Shown here in pieces: positions 6,702-14,566 of a stretch of DNA of 16,977 bases. The translations under genes and the position numbers were made by a program. The notes below the pieces were generated by a model, which was not told the origin of the DNA, made no database searches, and was given only the letters and a program-made list of their open reading frames with translations. The DNA lies in assembly GCA_902472315.1 (NCBI GenBank), contig CABRNM010000029.1:1-16977 (forward strand). The letters run 5' to 3'. Source of the DNA: an uncultured Collinsella sp. Lineage in GTDB: Bacteria > Actinomycetota > Coriobacteriia > Coriobacteriales > Coriobacteriaceae. The number at the start of each line of letters is the position of its first letter. The first letter of the stretch is position 1.

Positions 6702-7974
6702 GAACCTCCCTGCGTGCATGGACCAAGCCGGAATCATCGACTCCGATGATAGCAACATCGAGCAGGCACGGGGCTGTGAGTCCACAGGTATCGTCAAGAC
6801 GGGCATGATGGAACGAACCGAGCGTCAGGTTGTCGCCATACTCAAGCACGGCACGCTCGAGGGTTCCCACGCGACGGCGAGCGTCGGCAATGGCGAGTTC
6901 CTGCGCCGCGGCCCTCATGCAGCGGCTACGCTCGGCCATAACCTCGGGCGGCACCTGGTCGGGCATATCGGCAGCAAGGGTACCGGGACGCTTGCTGTAG
7001 CGGAACACGTGCATACGCGAAAAGCCCACACGGCGGCACAGTGCCAGCGACTCCTCAAACTCCTCGTCCGTCTCACCGGGAAAACCGACGATGACATCGC
7101 ACGAAAGGGACACCTGAGGCAAGTTGGTGCGAATCATGCGCACCGTTTCCTCGAAGGCCTCGGCGCTATAGGGACGGCCCATGCGATGCAGTGTCCTGGT
7201 GCAGCCGGACTGCACGGGCAGGTGTAAAAACGGGGCGATGCGCTTCGGATAGCGCGCCATGACCTTAAGCAGGGACTCGGAGATATCCATGGGCTCGACC
7301 GAGGAAATGCGCACATGCGGAATGGACGTGCGCTCCATGATCGCCTCGAGCAGCTCATCGATCTCGACGTGTTCATCAGTCGCGCTCTTGCCATCGTAGG
7401 CGCCCAGGTTCACACCCGTCAGCACCACCTCGGGCACGCCGGCCTCCTGTGCCTCGCGAACTTGCTCGAGCACGGACTCGACCGGCACGGAGCGCTCGGG
7501 GCCGCGGGCCTTCCACACAATGCAATAGGTGCAACGATGGTTGCAGCCGTCCTGGATCTTCACGCCCAGACGCGAGCGACCGAGCGCGTCGACAACCTCG
7601 CCGTCGCTGCAGGCGGGAACGTCATCGGACTCAACGCCCAGCACCTCACAGACGCGTTCGGCGACATCGATCTTGGACGGCTCGGCGATCACGCGGTCCG
7701 AGAGCTCCAGCAGCTCCTCGGGATGCAGATTGACCACGCATCCGGTCACGACCACATAGGGCTCGTTTGGATAGGCCAGCGCATGGCGAACGGCCTTACG
7801 GGTCTTGGCCTCGGCCTCGCCCGTAACGGCACAGGTGTTAATGACGATCAGCTCAGCATCCTGAGGCTCCACCATCGCAAAGCCCAGGCGCATTAGATCG
7901 GCAGTGATACGGTCAGACTCAACCCGGTTGACACGGCAGCCGAGGTTGACGACAGAGATATGAGGTGCGAGCAC
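6682..7974 (-). CDS. mtaB: tRNA (N6-threonylcarbamoyladenosine-37) methylthiotransferase MtaB
   Basis: MtaB is a radical-SAM enzyme that converts t6A37 to ms2t6A37 in ANN-decoding tRNAs. The 430-residue protein has the UPF0004/MTTase N-domain with three cluster cysteines (C13, C48, C79). The radical-SAM domain contains CNHRCTYC (C144, C148, C151), and the C-terminal part looks like a shortened TRAM region. The N-terminal NLGCRVNRVES fits MtaB better than MiaB. The start is GTG at 7974 with AAGGAG 5 bases upstream, 9 bases after the dnaJ stop. mtaB next to dnaJ is the conserved Gram-positive arrangement (yqeV in B. subtilis). Confidence 0.95.
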   Translation of the reverse strand: MLAPHISVVNLGCRVNRVESDRITADLMRLGFAMVEPQDAELIVINTCAVTGEAEAKTRKAVRHALAYPNEPYVVVTGCVVNLHPEELLELSDRVIAEPSKIDVAERVCEVLGVESDDVPACSDGEVVDALGRSRLGVKIQDGCNHRCTYCIVWKARGPERSVPVESVLEQVREAQEAGVPEVVLTGVNLGAYDGKSATDEHVEIDELLEAIMERTSIPHVRISSVEPMDISESLLKVMARYPKRIAPFLHLPVQSGCTRTLHRMGRPYSAEAFEETVRMIRTNLPQVSLSCDVIVGFPGETDEEFEESLALCRRVGFSRMHVFRYSKRPGTLAADMPDQVPPEVMAERSRCMRAAAQELAIADARRRVGTLERAVLEYGDNLTLGSFHHARLDDTCGLTAPCLLDVAIIGVDDSGLVHARREVHGSLED

Positions 7975-7983
7975 GCGGGCTCC

Positions 7984-9132
7984 TTAATCGAGGATGTCGT
8001 CGAGGGCACTCTTGATACGGTCGGTCACCGACTTCTTACCGGATGCGACGTCATCGCCCATCTCGTCGGCAAAGGCGCGAAGCAGCTCGCGCTGCTTATT
8101 GGAGAGATTGGTGGGGACGACCACACGCAGCTGCACGATCAGACGACCGCGCGAACCGCCACCGCCGATACGCGGCATGCCGTAATTGTTGACGCTCACG
8201 GTGTCGCCGTACTGGGCGCCAGCGGGGACGCACACCTTGACGACCTCGTCAGGCATAATGCCCTCGACCTCGATCTCGCATCCGAGCGCAGCCTGCGCAA
8301 TCGAGATATCGCTCACGAGGTACAGGTCGTCGCCGTTGCGCTTAAAACGCTCGTGGTCGGCGACGCGCACGTTGACGATCAGGTCGCCCGACGGCTCGCC
8401 GCGAAGGCCGGCCTCGCCAAAACCGCTCACGCGCAGCTGGCGACCGGTCGAAACGCCGGCGGGAATATCGATATCGATCTTTTCGTGCGAAGGCGTGCGG
8501 CCCTGACCGTCACAGGTCTCGCAGGGATGGTCGATGACCGTGCCTTCGCCGTGGCAGTCGGGACAGGGCGAAGAGGACTGAACCTGGCCCAGGAAAGAAC
8601 GCTGGACCGTCGTCACATAGCCCGTGCCGTGGCAGCGGCTGCACTGCTTTTCCTGTGCGCCCTCGGCCCTACCGGTGCCGTTGCAATCCTCGCAGGGGGC
8701 AAGGCGGTCATAGCTGATCGTCTTTTTGCAACCGAGTGCCGCCTCCTCAAGGGTCACCGAAAGGGAGATGGCCATATCGCGGCCGCGACGACGCTCACGG
8801 CGATTTCGGGCGCCACCGCCGGCACCGCCGCCAAAGAACGACGAGAAGAGGTCGTCCATGCCCATGCCACCAAAGATATCGTTGATGTCGACATAGCCAG
8901 AGCCACCGGGGCCGTCCGCGGTGCCGTAACGGTCGTAGTTAGCACGCTTCTGCTCGTCGGAAAGAACGGAATACGCCTCGTTGAGCTCTTTGAACTTGGC
9001 CTCGGCCTCGGGGTCGTCCGAAACGTCCGGGTGTACGGTACGGGCCTTCTTTAGAAACGCGCGCTTAATCGTCCGCGCGTCGGCATCCTTGTCGACGCCA
9101 AGTACCTCGTAGTAATCCCTATTTTCCGACAC
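7984..9132 (-). CDS. dnaJ: Chaperone protein DnaJ (canonical)
   Basis: This is the Hsp40 co-chaperone that stimulates DnaK ATPase and delivers unfolded clients. The 382-residue protein has a J-domain (about 5-70, HPD at 34-36), a Gly/Phe-rich linker with DIFGGMGMDDLF, and four zinc motifs (CEDCNGTG, CSRCHGTG, CPDCHGEG, CETCDGQG). Complete C-terminal substrate-binding domains I and II follow (DIPAGVSTGRQLRVSGFGEAG, then SIAQAALGCEIEVEGIMPDEV and VQLRVVVPTNLS), ending with a DnaJ-type tail. The start is GTG at 9132, with AAGGA 7 bases upstream; the open frame runs further back but without family similarity. dnaK and grpE are not in this window. It lies 81 bases downstream of a second, divergent dnaJ-like gene and directly before mtaB. 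Confidence 0.97.
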   Translation of the reverse strand: MSENRDYYEVLGVDKDADARTIKRAFLKKARTVHPDVSDDPEAEAKFKELNEAYSVLSDEQKRANYDRYGTADGPGGSGYVDINDIFGGMGMDDLFSSFFGGGAGGGARNRRERRRGRDMAISLSVTLEEAALGCKKTISYDRLAPCEDCNGTGRAEGAQEKQCSRCHGTGYVTTVQRSFLGQVQSSSPCPDCHGEGTVIDHPCETCDGQGRTPSHEKIDIDIPAGVSTGRQLRVSGFGEAGLRGEPSGDLIVNVRVADHERFKRNGDDLYLVSDISIAQAALGCEIEVEGIMPDEVVKVCVPAGAQYGDTVSVNNYGMPRIGGGGSRGRLIVQLRVVVPTNLSNKQRELLRAFADEMGDDVASGKKSVTDRIKSALDDILD

Positions 9133-9153
9133 GACCGAATCCTTCCGACTTTC

Positions 9154-9182
9154 ATTATTGTCACAGTGCGTCCTATACCCAA
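9154..9182 (-). promoter_or_regulatory. Weak candidate promoter for dnaJ
   Basis: In the 81-base gap between the two dnaJ-family genes the minus strand reads TTGGGT, 17 bases, AATAAT. The -10 matches consensus in 5 of 6 positions and the -35 in 3. Transcription would begin about 15 bases before the GTG. I see no CIRCE (TTAGCACTC inverted repeat) or HAIR (CTTGAGT inverted repeat) nearby. Confidence 0.3.
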
Positions 9183-9213
9183 GCTGGGCCGGCCGCAAAC
9201 AGAGGGGTTGATG

Positions 9214-10317
9214 TTATTGCATTGCGTAGGGCGAAAGCATGGCACGTTGCGAGCAGCTCGCAAACCAAACCGACACGAGCGCAAACATAAATCCGTTGGC
9301 AAAACCGTTGGCAAACTGCATCGCGCCGCGCTTCCACCACAGCAGGCTGCGGTGCAGCACGCCGTCCGAGACCACCATGAACAGGCCCATGGCAAACGGA
9401 ATAAAGCACATCACGGCAAAGGCCGAGAACACGCCCGAGATGGCCGACAGCACCAAAAACGGCGCCACGATGCCCATCAGGTAAAAACCGGTACGGGCCT
9501 TGCCCTCCAGACGCTCGGCCTCGACATGAGCGCGGCCGACCAGATCGCCACCCGAGGCACCGTTGGTGCCGGCGTGACCCATGCCGCCAATGCGGACCTC
9601 GTCGCCATCGTGCGTACCGGCAGGAAACTCAATCGTCTGCTCGGAGGTCACACGGACACGGCCGCTGCCGCCGCAATCGGGGCAGGGGTCGGCGACGACC
9701 TTACCGGAACCGCCGCACTCGGGGCAGACCGACTGAAACGTGCCGGCACCGAACAGGAAGGACAGGTCGACATCGATGTGGCCGCGACCACCGCAGCTCG
9801 GACAGGTATGTGCATGCTCGGACGAAACAGAACCCGAGCCGCCACAGTGGCCACAGGTATCGAAGCGCGTATAGCGGACGGTCTTGCGGGCACCGCCCTT
9901 GGCCTCCTTAGCGTCGAGCTTGATATCGACGACCACGTTGGCGCCGTTCTCGGGATTATAGGCAGCCTGCCCGCGACGCGGCTGGCCCCAGGCGCCACCA
10001 AAGGGAAAGCCGCCCTCAAAGGGATTGCCATAGCCTGCGCTGCCGGCGTAGCCGCCGCCATAGGGCGAAGCCGTAGGAGCGCCGGCGAAGGAGTTGCCCG
10101 AGCGCATGGCGTCGTAGCGCGCACGCTTCTGCTCGTCCGAAAGCACGGCGTAGGCCTCGGAAACCTCTTTAAACTTTTCCTCGGCATCAGGTTCTTTGTT
10201 GACGTCCGGATGGAGCTTGCGGGCCTTTTGCTGGAAGGCCTTCTGTATATCACGCGAGGTGGCGTCCTTGGAGACACCCAAAATCTCGTAGTAATCTTTT
10301 TCGTTCATCGTCGCCAT
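9214..10317 (-). CDS. DnaJ-like J-protein with C-terminal membrane segments
   Basis: The 367-residue protein starts like a type I DnaJ: J-domain (about 5-69, HPD at 36-38), a Gly/Phe/Tyr-rich linker (74-112), and a zinc region with four CxxCxGxG motifs (CGHCGGSG 155-162, CPSCGGRG 172-179, CPECGGSG 198-205, CPDCGGSG 212-219). The end of C-terminal domain I can be followed to about residue 265. Domain II and the dimerisation segment are missing. Instead there are three hydrophobic stretches, about 277-297, 298-316 and 335-355, with WWKR between the last two. The protein should be anchored in the membrane with its J and zinc domains in the cytoplasm, perhaps recruiting DnaK there. The ATG at 10317 has a perfect AGGAGG 9 bases upstream. 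It lies between hemW and the canonical dnaJ, where hrcA is found in related clusters. The J-domain is close to that of its neighbour, suggesting an old tandem duplication. Function is unproven. Confidence 0.88.
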   Translation of the reverse strand: MATMNEKDYYEILGVSKDATSRDIQKAFQQKARKLHPDVNKEPDAEEKFKEVSEAYAVLSDEQKRARYDAMRSGNSFAGAPTASPYGGGYAGSAGYGNPFEGGFPFGGAWGQPRRGQAAYNPENGANVVVDIKLDAKEAKGGARKTVRYTRFDTCGHCGGSGSVSSEHAHTCPSCGGRGHIDVDLSFLFGAGTFQSVCPECGGSGKVVADPCPDCGGSGRVRVTSEQTIEFPAGTHDGDEVRIGGMGHAGTNGASGGDLVGRAHVEAERLEGKARTGFYLMGIVAPFLVLSAISGVFSAFAVMCFIPFAMGLFMVVSDGVLHRSLLWWKRGAMQFANGFANGFMFALVSVWFASCSQRAMLSPYAMQ

Positions 10318-10345
10318 GCGCGGCAACCTCCTGCTCACAGCAGCG

Positions 10346-10365
10346 TATATATTGCGGTAATTCTA
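10346..10365 (-). promoter_or_regulatory. Possible -10 elements for the DnaJ-like gene
   Basis: The 58-base gap between hemW and the DnaJ-like gene contains two -10-like hexamers on the minus strand, TAGAAT (10360-10365, 5 of 6) and TATATA (10346-10351). Neither has a recognisable -35 at the right distance. The AT-rich patch is out of character with its surroundings, so a promoter here is plausible but weakly supported. Confidence 0.28.
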
Positions 10366-10375
10366 CCCGAGCGGC

Positions 10376-11608
10376 CTAAGCTAGACCCCAAAACAGCTCG
10401 AACAGCACATTTCCATCGAGCCAGCCCAAGTGGGTGGGCGCTAAACGGGCGTGGGCACGACCTGCGATAACGTCTTTCGAGGCGACGCACCCCGCATGCC
10501 CCTCGACATAATCGGGCACCCAAGTGGCAAGACCCAACTCGAGCGCACGGTCACAGGCCGCCACCAGCTCGTCTGCAGCGATCACGCTTGCCGAGCGAAC
10601 CAACAGATCGGGCCCAATGCCACGCGTCATGCGGCAGGCGAGCATCAAATCCTCGGCCGCAGCCTCGCGCTGCGACAGATACTCGGCATCAAACGTCGTC
10701 GCGGCGTCGTCGCGTTGCACCAAGCGCACGCGATACGCATCGCCGCGAGCAGGCACGTCGGGAAACAGCCCGGCCAAGCGATCGAAATCCTCGGCGTCGA
10801 GCATACCGGCGGCAGAGCGGCCCAAGCCCAGATAGCCCCGTCCTGTCCAATAGGCAATGTTGTGGGCACACTCATGTCCGTCGAGCGCGTAGCTTGCCAC
10901 CTCATACGGGTGATAGCCGGCCGCACCCAGACACTCACGCGCCGCGTCCATGCACGCAGCCTGAAAATCCTCGTCGGGCTCGAGCGACTCGTCGCGACAC
11001 GCCATGTGGTAGAGCGGCGTGCCCTCCTCGAGCGTGAGCGGGTACACCGACACATGATGCGGCGCCGCCGCCAGCACGCCATCGAGCGTGCGTTGCCAGC
11101 TTACGGCGGTCTGCCCGGGAAGTCCGCACATCAGGTCGCAGGACACATCGAGCCCAGCGTCCTTAACCGTCGTGATGGCAGCGAGCGCCCGATCGGCATC
11201 GTGAATACGGCCAATCGCAGCAAGCTCGGCGTTGTCAAGGGTTTGAACTCCCAGAGAGACGCGTGTGACACCGACCTTGGCAAGCGCAGTGGCAAGCCCG
11301 GCGGTCAACGACTCGGGATTGGCCTCGCAGGTAAACTCAACGGGCTTGCACCACATGCAAATACGCCGGGCAAGCTCCACCAGACGCTCTCCTGCCAGCG
11401 ACGGCGTACCGCCGCCAACATAGACGGTGCGGACCTGCGCAAGCGCGCCTGCGTCGCCAAAGGCATCGAGGCGCGCATACAGTTGCTCAAAATAGACATC
11501 GAGCGCAGCACTCAGGTCGCACGAAGCAAAACTGCGTGAGTCAAAGTCGCAGTATCGGCACTTTTGGGCGCAAAACGGCACGTGGACGTACAGCGCGGTA
11601 ACGGCCAC
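10376..11608 (-). CDS. hemW: Radical SAM haem chaperone HemW (coproporphyrinogen III oxidase-like)
   Basis: HemW is a radical-SAM family protein that binds haem and is thought to deliver it to membrane proteins; it is often misannotated as oxygen-independent coproporphyrinogen oxidase. The 410-residue protein has the cluster motif CAQKCRYCDF (C13, C17, C20), the GGGTPS SAM-binding motif (after VRTVYV), SLGVQTLD, and the HemW-type HNIAYWTGRGYLGLGRSA region. A C-terminal winged-helix-like domain ends in ...VLFELFWGLA. The start is GTG at 11608, with GGAGG 7 bases upstream and only 2 bases after the dusB stop, so translation is coupled. The position between lepA and dnaJ matches the yqeR/hemN locus of Gram-positives. 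Confidence 0.95.
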   Translation of the reverse strand: MAVTALYVHVPFCAQKCRYCDFDSRSFASCDLSAALDVYFEQLYARLDAFGDAGALAQVRTVYVGGGTPSLAGERLVELARRICMWCKPVEFTCEANPESLTAGLATALAKVGVTRVSLGVQTLDNAELAAIGRIHDADRALAAITTVKDAGLDVSCDLMCGLPGQTAVSWQRTLDGVLAAAPHHVSVYPLTLEEGTPLYHMACRDESLEPDEDFQAACMDAARECLGAAGYHPYEVASYALDGHECAHNIAYWTGRGYLGLGRSAAGMLDAEDFDRLAGLFPDVPARGDAYRVRLVQRDDAATTFDAEYLSQREAAAEDLMLACRMTRGIGPDLLVRSASVIAADELVAACDRALELGLATWVPDYVEGHAGCVASKDVIAGRAHARLAPTHLGWLDGNVLFELFWGLA

Positions 11609-11610
11609 CG

Positions 11611-12654
11611 TTAGGCCTCCAGCGGATGAGCGGGCACCGACTCGCCGGCGGCAAGCGCGGCCTCGCAGGCCACCACATCGCGCTCGATATCATCGACCAA
11701 TGCCATGAACTCCTCGTATGTGGAGCAGCGCACCACCTGCGCGCGCCAGGCGGCGGCATGGGGCATGCCCTTAAGATACCAGCTCGCGTACGTGCGGGCA
11801 CGTGACATAAGCGGCAACAGCTCATGCGTGAGCGTCAGGTGCTCGCGCAGGGCATCCAGGCGCTCGACCGAGCTACGCACCGGTACTGGCGTGCCATCGA
11901 GTGCAAGGGCTCGAGCATCACCGAACACCCAGGGGTTGCCATAGATACCGCGCGCGATAAACACGGCACTGGCGCCCGAGTTGCGCAGGCGTTCCGCCGC
12001 ATCCTCGGCGCAGAACACATCGCCCGAACCGATAACGGGAATCTCGACGGCGTCGGCCACCTCATCGACGACCGACCAATCGGCCTGGCCCGTATAGAGC
12101 TGCGTGGCACAGCGGCCGTGCACCGCCACCGCAGCTGCCCCTGCCCCCTCGAGCATCTGGGCAAACGTCGCGGCATTGCGGTCTTCGGCGTAAAAGCCCT
12201 TGCGAATCTTCACGGTCACGGGAACATGCGCCGCGCCCACCGCCGCCTCGACAATCTGCTCGGCCAGGTCGGGCGTACGCATAAGCGCCGAGCCCTCGCC
12301 CTTGGTAACGACCTTGCGAGCCGGACAGGCCATGTTGATATCAATCAATGACAGGCGATCGCCCACGCGTTCCTCGACGGCAGCGACGGCACCCGCAAAC
12401 TGATCGGGCTTGGAACCAAAGAGCTGCACGCAGATCTGCTGCTCCTCGTCGGCCGGCAACACCAGGCGCCACGTCTTGTTGCTGGCATAGGCAAGGCCCG
12501 CAACGCTCACCATCTCGCTGTAGGCAAGGTTGGCACCGCGGCGGCGACACATGATGCGATAGGCGGGGTCGGTTACGCCCGCCATGGGAGCCATAAGGAA
12601 CGGCTGCTCGGCATAGGCGCCCAGCAGACGCTTGCTGTATTCAGAAAGCGCCAT
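11611..12654 (-). CDS. dusB: tRNA-dihydrouridine synthase (DusB-type)
   Basis: Dus enzymes reduce specific uridines in tRNA to dihydrouridine using FMN and NADPH. The 347-residue protein has the FMN-barrel start APMAGVTD (22-29) and the active-site loop DINMACPARKVVTKGEGSAL with catalytic C110. VKIRKG, VHGR and the IGSGDV and FIARG-YGNPW phosphate-binding motifs follow, then the C-terminal helical tRNA-binding domain. The overall features fit the DusB/TIM-barrel group. The ATG at 12654 comes 4 bases after the lepA stop and lacks a good Shine-Dalgarno (only GAGTAAG nearby), suggesting that ribosomes reinitiate from lepA. dusB is not a fixed member of this cluster in other Gram-positives, where lepA is followed directly by hemW. 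Confidence 0.93.
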   Translation of the reverse strand: MALSEYSKRLLGAYAEQPFLMAPMAGVTDPAYRIMCRRRGANLAYSEMVSVAGLAYASNKTWRLVLPADEEQQICVQLFGSKPDQFAGAVAAVEERVGDRLSLIDINMACPARKVVTKGEGSALMRTPDLAEQIVEAAVGAAHVPVTVKIRKGFYAEDRNAATFAQMLEGAGAAAVAVHGRCATQLYTGQADWSVVDEVADAVEIPVIGSGDVFCAEDAAERLRNSGASAVFIARGIYGNPWVFGDARALALDGTPVPVRSSVERLDALREHLTLTHELLPLMSRARTYASWYLKGMPHAAAWRAQVVRCSTYEEFMALVDDIERDVVACEAALAAGESVPAHPLEA

Positions 12655-12658
12655 GGAC

Positions 12659-14470
12659 TTACTCGTCTACCTTTAGGATCGCCATAAAGGCCTCCTGCGG
12701 GACCTCGACCGAACCGATGGCCTTCATGCGCTTCTTGCCCTCTTTCTGCTTCTCGAGCAGCTTGCGCTTTCGCGAGATATCGCCGCCATAGCACTTGGCC
12801 AAAACGTCCTTGCGACGCGCCTTGACGGTAGAGCGGGCAATGATCTTGTTGCCGATGGCGCCCTGAATAGGCACCTCGAACAGCTGGCGCGGGATGATTT
12901 CCTTGAGCTTGTCACACAGGCCGCGGGCCAGGCCATAGGCCTTATCCTTGTGCACGATAAACGAAAGCGCGTCCACCTCATCGCCCGAAAGCAAAATATC
13001 GAGCTTGACGAGTTCGGAGGGACGGTACTCGTTGAACTCGTAGTCGAGTGAGGCATAGCCCTTGGTGCGACTCTTGAGCTGGTCAAAGAAGTCCAGGATG
13101 AGCTCGGCGAGCGGCATGTCAAAGCGCATCTCGACCGATTTGCTCGTGAGATGGATCATGTCAGTTGTAATGCCGCGGTGCTCGATAGCGAGCTGCATGA
13201 CGGCACCCGTATACTCGGGCGGGCAGATAATTTTGGCCTTGAGGTAAGGCTCCTCAATGCGCTCGATGCGCGTAGCCTCGGGCAGATCCTGCGGGCTGCG
13301 AACATCAATCATCTCGCCGTCGGTCTTATAGACGTGATAGTCCACCGAAGGGCTCGTAGCAATGAGGTCAAGGTTGAACTCGCGCTCCAGGCGCTCCTTG
13401 ACGACTTCCATATGCAGCAGGCCTAAGAAGCCCACGCGGAAGCCAAAGCCGAGCGCCACCGAGGTCTCGGGCTCCCACACCAACGACGGGTCGTTGACGT
13501 GCAGCTTATCGAGAGCGTCGCGCAGGTTCTCGTAATCCTTGTTGTCGATCGGAAACAGGCCCGTATAGACCATGGGCTTGGCCTCGCGGTAACCGGGAAG
13601 CGGCTCGGGGCAGGGATTAGACGCCCACGTGAGGGTATCGCCCACGTGCACGGCCTCAGGATCCTTCAGACCCGTGACCACGTAGCCGACCTCGCCAACC
13701 GTCAGTGCGTCAACCGGGGTCTCGGCAGGACGCTTGACGCCCACGCCGTCGACCAAGAAGTCACCTTCTGCCTGCATCATGCGCAGGGTATCGCCCTTCT
13801 TGATGGAGCCGTCAAAGACGCGGACCGTGGCAACGACGCCGCGGTACTCATCGAAATACGAATCCAGGATAAGCGCCTTGAGCGGCGCGTTCGCATCGCC
13901 CTTGGGCGGAGAGATCAAAAAGACGATAGACTCCAGCAAATCGTGAATGCCCTCGCCGGTCTTGCCCGATACGCATACGGCATCGTCGGCAGGGATCGCC
14001 AGGTCGTCCTCGATCTCGGTCTTGACCTCGTCGGGGTGTGCCGACGGCAGGTCGATCTTGTTGATAGCGGGCACGATATCCAAGTTGGCGTTCATGGCGA
14101 GCGTCGCGTTGGAGACGGTCTGCGCCTCGACGCCCTGCGTGGCGTCGACGACAAGCACCGCACCCTCGCAGGCGGCAAGCGAACGCGAGACCTCGTAGGT
14201 AAAGTCCACGTGGCCCGGCGTATCGATCAGGTTGAACTGATACGTCTCACCATCGTCGGCGTCATAGGACACGCGAACGGCATTAGACTTGATCGTGATG
14301 CCGCGCTCGCGCTCGATATCCATGGTGTCGAGCAGCTGCGACTCCATATCGCGCTCGTCGACGGTATGGGTGAGCTCGAGGATGCGGTCACTGATCGTGG
14401 ACTTGCCATGGTCGATGTGCGCAACGATCGAGAAGTTGCGGATGTGGGAAATGTCAATTGAAGTATTCAT
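12659..14470 (-). CDS. lepA: Elongation factor 4 (LepA), ribosome-associated GTPase
   Basis: LepA/EF4 is a translational GTPase proposed to act in ribosome back-translocation or 30S biogenesis. The 603-residue protein has G1 AHIDHGKST (17-25), switch region GITIKS, G3 DTPGHVDF (83-90), G4 NKID (137-140) and domain II. EF-G-like domains III and V follow, with the LepA-specific C-terminal domain ending in SRKRKLLEKQKEGKKRMKAIG. The length is typical. The ATG at 14470 (MNTSIDISHIRNF) is the family start. The upstream part of the frame (to 14530) crosses the rpsT terminator and is not coding. There is no Shine-Dalgarno in front of this ATG. A -10-like TAAGAT ends 7 bases before it, consistent with a leaderless mRNA. 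It heads the lepA-dusB-hemW unit. Confidence 0.98.
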   Translation of the reverse strand: MNTSIDISHIRNFSIVAHIDHGKSTISDRILELTHTVDERDMESQLLDTMDIERERGITIKSNAVRVSYDADDGETYQFNLIDTPGHVDFTYEVSRSLAACEGAVLVVDATQGVEAQTVSNATLAMNANLDIVPAINKIDLPSAHPDEVKTEIEDDLAIPADDAVCVSGKTGEGIHDLLESIVFLISPPKGDANAPLKALILDSYFDEYRGVVATVRVFDGSIKKGDTLRMMQAEGDFLVDGVGVKRPAETPVDALTVGEVGYVVTGLKDPEAVHVGDTLTWASNPCPEPLPGYREAKPMVYTGLFPIDNKDYENLRDALDKLHVNDPSLVWEPETSVALGFGFRVGFLGLLHMEVVKERLEREFNLDLIATSPSVDYHVYKTDGEMIDVRSPQDLPEATRIERIEEPYLKAKIICPPEYTGAVMQLAIEHRGITTDMIHLTSKSVEMRFDMPLAELILDFFDQLKSRTKGYASLDYEFNEYRPSELVKLDILLSGDEVDALSFIVHKDKAYGLARGLCDKLKEIIPRQLFEVPIQGAIGNKIIARSTVKARRKDVLAKCYGGDISRKRKLLEKQKEGKKRMKAIGSVEVPQEAFMAILKVDE

Positions 14471-14477
14471 GCGGACT

Positions 14478-14483
14478 ATCTTA
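14478..14483 (-). promoter_or_regulatory. -10 element of a leaderless lepA promoter
   Basis: The minus strand reads TAAGAT, then 7 bases (AGTCCGC), then the lepA ATG. This matches the TANNNT-plus-7 layout that places the transcription start on the A of the ATG. The preceding rpsT terminator leaves only 25 bases for a promoter, and no ribosome-binding site exists. A -35 would fall in the terminator stem and is not recognisable. Confidence 0.55.
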
Positions 14484-14495
14484 CCCGAGCGGTAC

Positions 14496-14532
14496 AAAAA
14501 ATGGAGCCTGTTCCATAAAACAGGCTCCATTT
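14496..14532 (-). terminator. Strong terminator between rpsT and lepA
   Basis: A perfect 14-bp stem (AAATGGAGCCTGTT paired with AACAGGCTCCATTT, 6-base loop) is followed on the minus strand by a run of six T. It starts 34 bases after the rpsT stop. Because the stem is flanked by A on one side and T on the other, it could work in both directions, but the only gene feeding it is rpsT. Confidence 0.92.
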
Positions 14533-14566
14533 ATGCGCGTAATCTGTGTGGTGTGAAATTTACAAC

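Noticed and set aside
9214..9520. Frameshift in a normal dnaJ as the cause of the hydrophobic tail
   Set aside because: The change occurs after the end of domain I, and the new part is hydrophobic helix-like sequence with positively charged loops and a normal stop, unlike random out-of-frame sequence. It remains listed as a way to refute the finding.
9166..10470. A 434-codon plus-strand open frame opposite the DnaJ-like gene
   Set aside because: It is a shadow frame without domain character. The minus-strand gene has a clear J-domain, zinc motifs and an AGGAGG site.
10376..11608. Annotation as oxygen-independent coproporphyrinogen III oxidase (HemN)
   Set aside because: The CxxxCxxC region, the position after lepA and the HNIAYW-type motif fit HemW. 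HemN proteins are longer, with different N-terminal residues.
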